A stretch of 60,585 nt of DNA, taken from positions 1-60,585 of the forward strand of contig JAPJNB010000239.1 of NCBI GenBank assembly GCA_026461385.1, given 5' to 3'. Below the pieces are notes generated by a model, which saw nothing but the letters and a program-made list of their open reading frames with translations, made no database searches and was not told the origin of the DNA. Numbering within the stretch: the stretch's first letter is position 1; each line of letters opens with the position of its first letter. The position numbers and the translations under genes are program-made. The stretch comes from Akkermansiaceae bacterium. Lineage in GTDB: Bacteria > Verrucomicrobiota > Verrucomicrobiia > Verrucomicrobiales > Akkermansiaceae. This document shows, piece by piece, positions 59,731-60,585 of the stretch.

Positions 59731-60432
59731 CTATTTCGGCGTGCTGTCGGGTTTCGGTTCGGTGCGGGTGCCGGTGCGGATGACTTTGCGGGCGGCTTCG
59801 TAGGCTGAGACGAAGGCGGGGTGCTCGGCTTGGAACTGGAGGATCAGGCGGTCGAGCACGTTGGTGAGGTTGTCCTTGGCGCGGTCGATCTCGGCGGTGA
59901 TGGCTTCGGTGACGGCGACGCGACCGACGATGGCAGCACGCGGGGTGCCGAGGGTGGAGCTGTAAGCGGTGATGGCGCTTTGTAGGTCGGTGAGGAGGGT
60001 GGGCTTGAGGTTATACTCGGCGGTTTTTACGGGGTCTGCGGCGATGATGGCCGCCGCTTCGTCGTAGATGCCTTGGGCGACTTTATCGAGCATGGCGTCC
60101 TTGGTGTTATTTAACTCACCTTCTTTGACATCGAACTTGGCGCCGAGGGTGAGGTTGGGGAATTCGAACGCATAGGCCCCGGCAGCTCCGGCGACGATGA
60201 GGGTGCGATTGATGAGGGAACGTTGGAGTCGCGATTTGTCCAGGGCGATGCCGGTGAGGGGTGTGTCCTGCATTTGGGCGAGGGCGGAAAGGAGGTTGAG
60301 GCTACCCTCCAGTCCGGTCATGGCGCGGACGAAGGCGGGGAGGCCGGCGGTGATCGGCTTGTTGGCAGGGGCGGTGAGGATCAGAGCGGTGGTCTGAAAC
60401 ATGTTGATCTCGGCGATTTGGGCTTTGTTCAT
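59731..60432 (-). CDS. Protein of unknown function, 233 residues
   Basis: Not recognised. A soluble-looking, helix-rich protein starting MNKAQIAEINMFQTTALILT, with a well-defined middle ALDKSRLQRSLINRTLIVAG, several short helical repeats separated by LTNVLDRLILQF and similar, and a Pro/Lys-rich end (TEPKPDSTPK). No signal peptide. It is a large Ala/Leu/Thr-rich protein without catalytic motifs, perhaps structural. Beyond its start (60433-60585) the sequence to the window edge is purine-rich and holds no gene. Confidence 0.6.
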   Translation of the reverse strand: MNKAQIAEINMFQTTALILTAPANKPITAGLPAFVRAMTGLEGSLNLLSALAQMQDTPLTGIALDKSRLQRSLINRTLIVAGAAGAYAFEFPNLTLGAKFDVKEGELNNTKDAMLDKVAQGIYDEAAAIIAADPVKTAEYNLKPTLLTDLQSAITAYSSTLGTPRAAIVGRVAVTEAITAEIDRAKDNLTNVLDRLILQFQAEHPAFVSAYEAARKVIRTGTRTEPKPDSTPK

Positions 60433-60585
60433 GGTATATTAGGTGCGGATTAGGGGAAAACGGAGGGTGAGAGGGAGAAAACAGGTGGGGAGACGCTTAA
60501 AACGACTTGGGAGCCGCGAAAAACGAAAGCGTAGGGAGCCAAAACGACTCGGAAGACCCTGAAAACAATTTTAATAAGGCGAAAA

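Noticed and set aside
60499..60560. Imperfect repeat of AAAACGACT(T/C)GG at 60499 and 60541 near the window edge.
   Set aside because: Only 9 bases are exact in purine-rich DNA, and the region is cut off by the window end.
1..60585. CRISPR arrays, rRNA or tRNA genes, insertion sequences, integrases or phage genes.
   Set aside because: Looked for on both strands; no spaced direct repeats, cloverleaf-like runs or transposase/integrase motifs were found.

Overview
The window looks like a stretch of chromosome from a Gram-negative bacterium of the Verrucomicrobiota (PVC group). This taxonomic call is inference. It rests on outer-membrane genes (lptE, bamD, an LpxL-type acyltransferase, entericidin-like and other lipoproteins), a ThuA-family protein, a secreted GH2 enzyme, and a large secreted nuclease with acidic Asp-rich repeats and a C-terminal domain of a kind common in that phylum. 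Base composition is moderately GC-rich, with a visibly more AT-rich stretch at about 31.9-37.9 kb. I found no rRNA, tRNA, CRISPR array, insertion sequence or prophage.

Layout. 0.2-2.2 kb: lipid kinase, SanA-like protein, RRM RNA-binding protein. 2.4-6.0 kb: oppABC peptide importer (minus), divergent from a GH2 hydrolase (6.2-8.5 kb). 8.5-14.4 kb: SDR, then the pyruvate dehydrogenase genes pdhA-pdhB and pdhC, with a separately terminated lipoprotein gene between pdhB and pdhC, and a DUF6580-like membrane protein upstream. 14.4-16.7 kb: cdd and mnmG, carrying two perfect 16-bp parS-type palindromes. 16.8-20.5 kb: ThuA protein and secreted nuclease. 20.6-24.7 kb: proC-bamD-lptE (minus) and gatC-gatA (plus). 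24.9-47.7 kb: a large surface-glycan locus. 47.8-55.5 kb: membrane protein, entericidin-like lipoprotein, polar amino acid ABC importer, SWIM/SNF2 helicase, purK-purE. 55.6-58.6 kb: 5-oxoprolinase genes (pxpBC fusion, pxpA) tail-to-tail with a lone OppF-type ATPase. 58.7-60.4 kb: a decayed toxin-antitoxin pair and two unrecognised genes.

The glycan locus has two blocks facing each other at about 40.2 kb. The plus block holds a DUF4254 protein, nucleotide-sugar epimerase, MsbA-like flippase, RfbB, a four-helix-bundle protein, RfbA, a divergent RmlD-like reductase, several glycosyltransferases, TylF and FkbM methyltransferases, an acyltransferase and a GT25. The minus block holds an LpxL-like acyltransferase with a C-terminal extension and five glycosyltransferase genes, one of them broken. 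Together they could make activated sugars, assemble and decorate a glycan, and move a lipid-linked product across the membrane. Remnants, coupled mini-ORFs and 7-bp repeat arrays at junctions suggest repeated gene gain and loss.

The points I would look at first are the two parS sites in and beside mnmG, the heptad repeats around the four-helix-bundle gene, the cluster of TCTAAC/GTTAGA words in otherwise GC-rich genes at 49-57 kb, the terminator-bounded lipoprotein gene inside the pdh locus, the truncated Doc toxin, and the tightly coupled 48-residue ORF at 39.2 kb.
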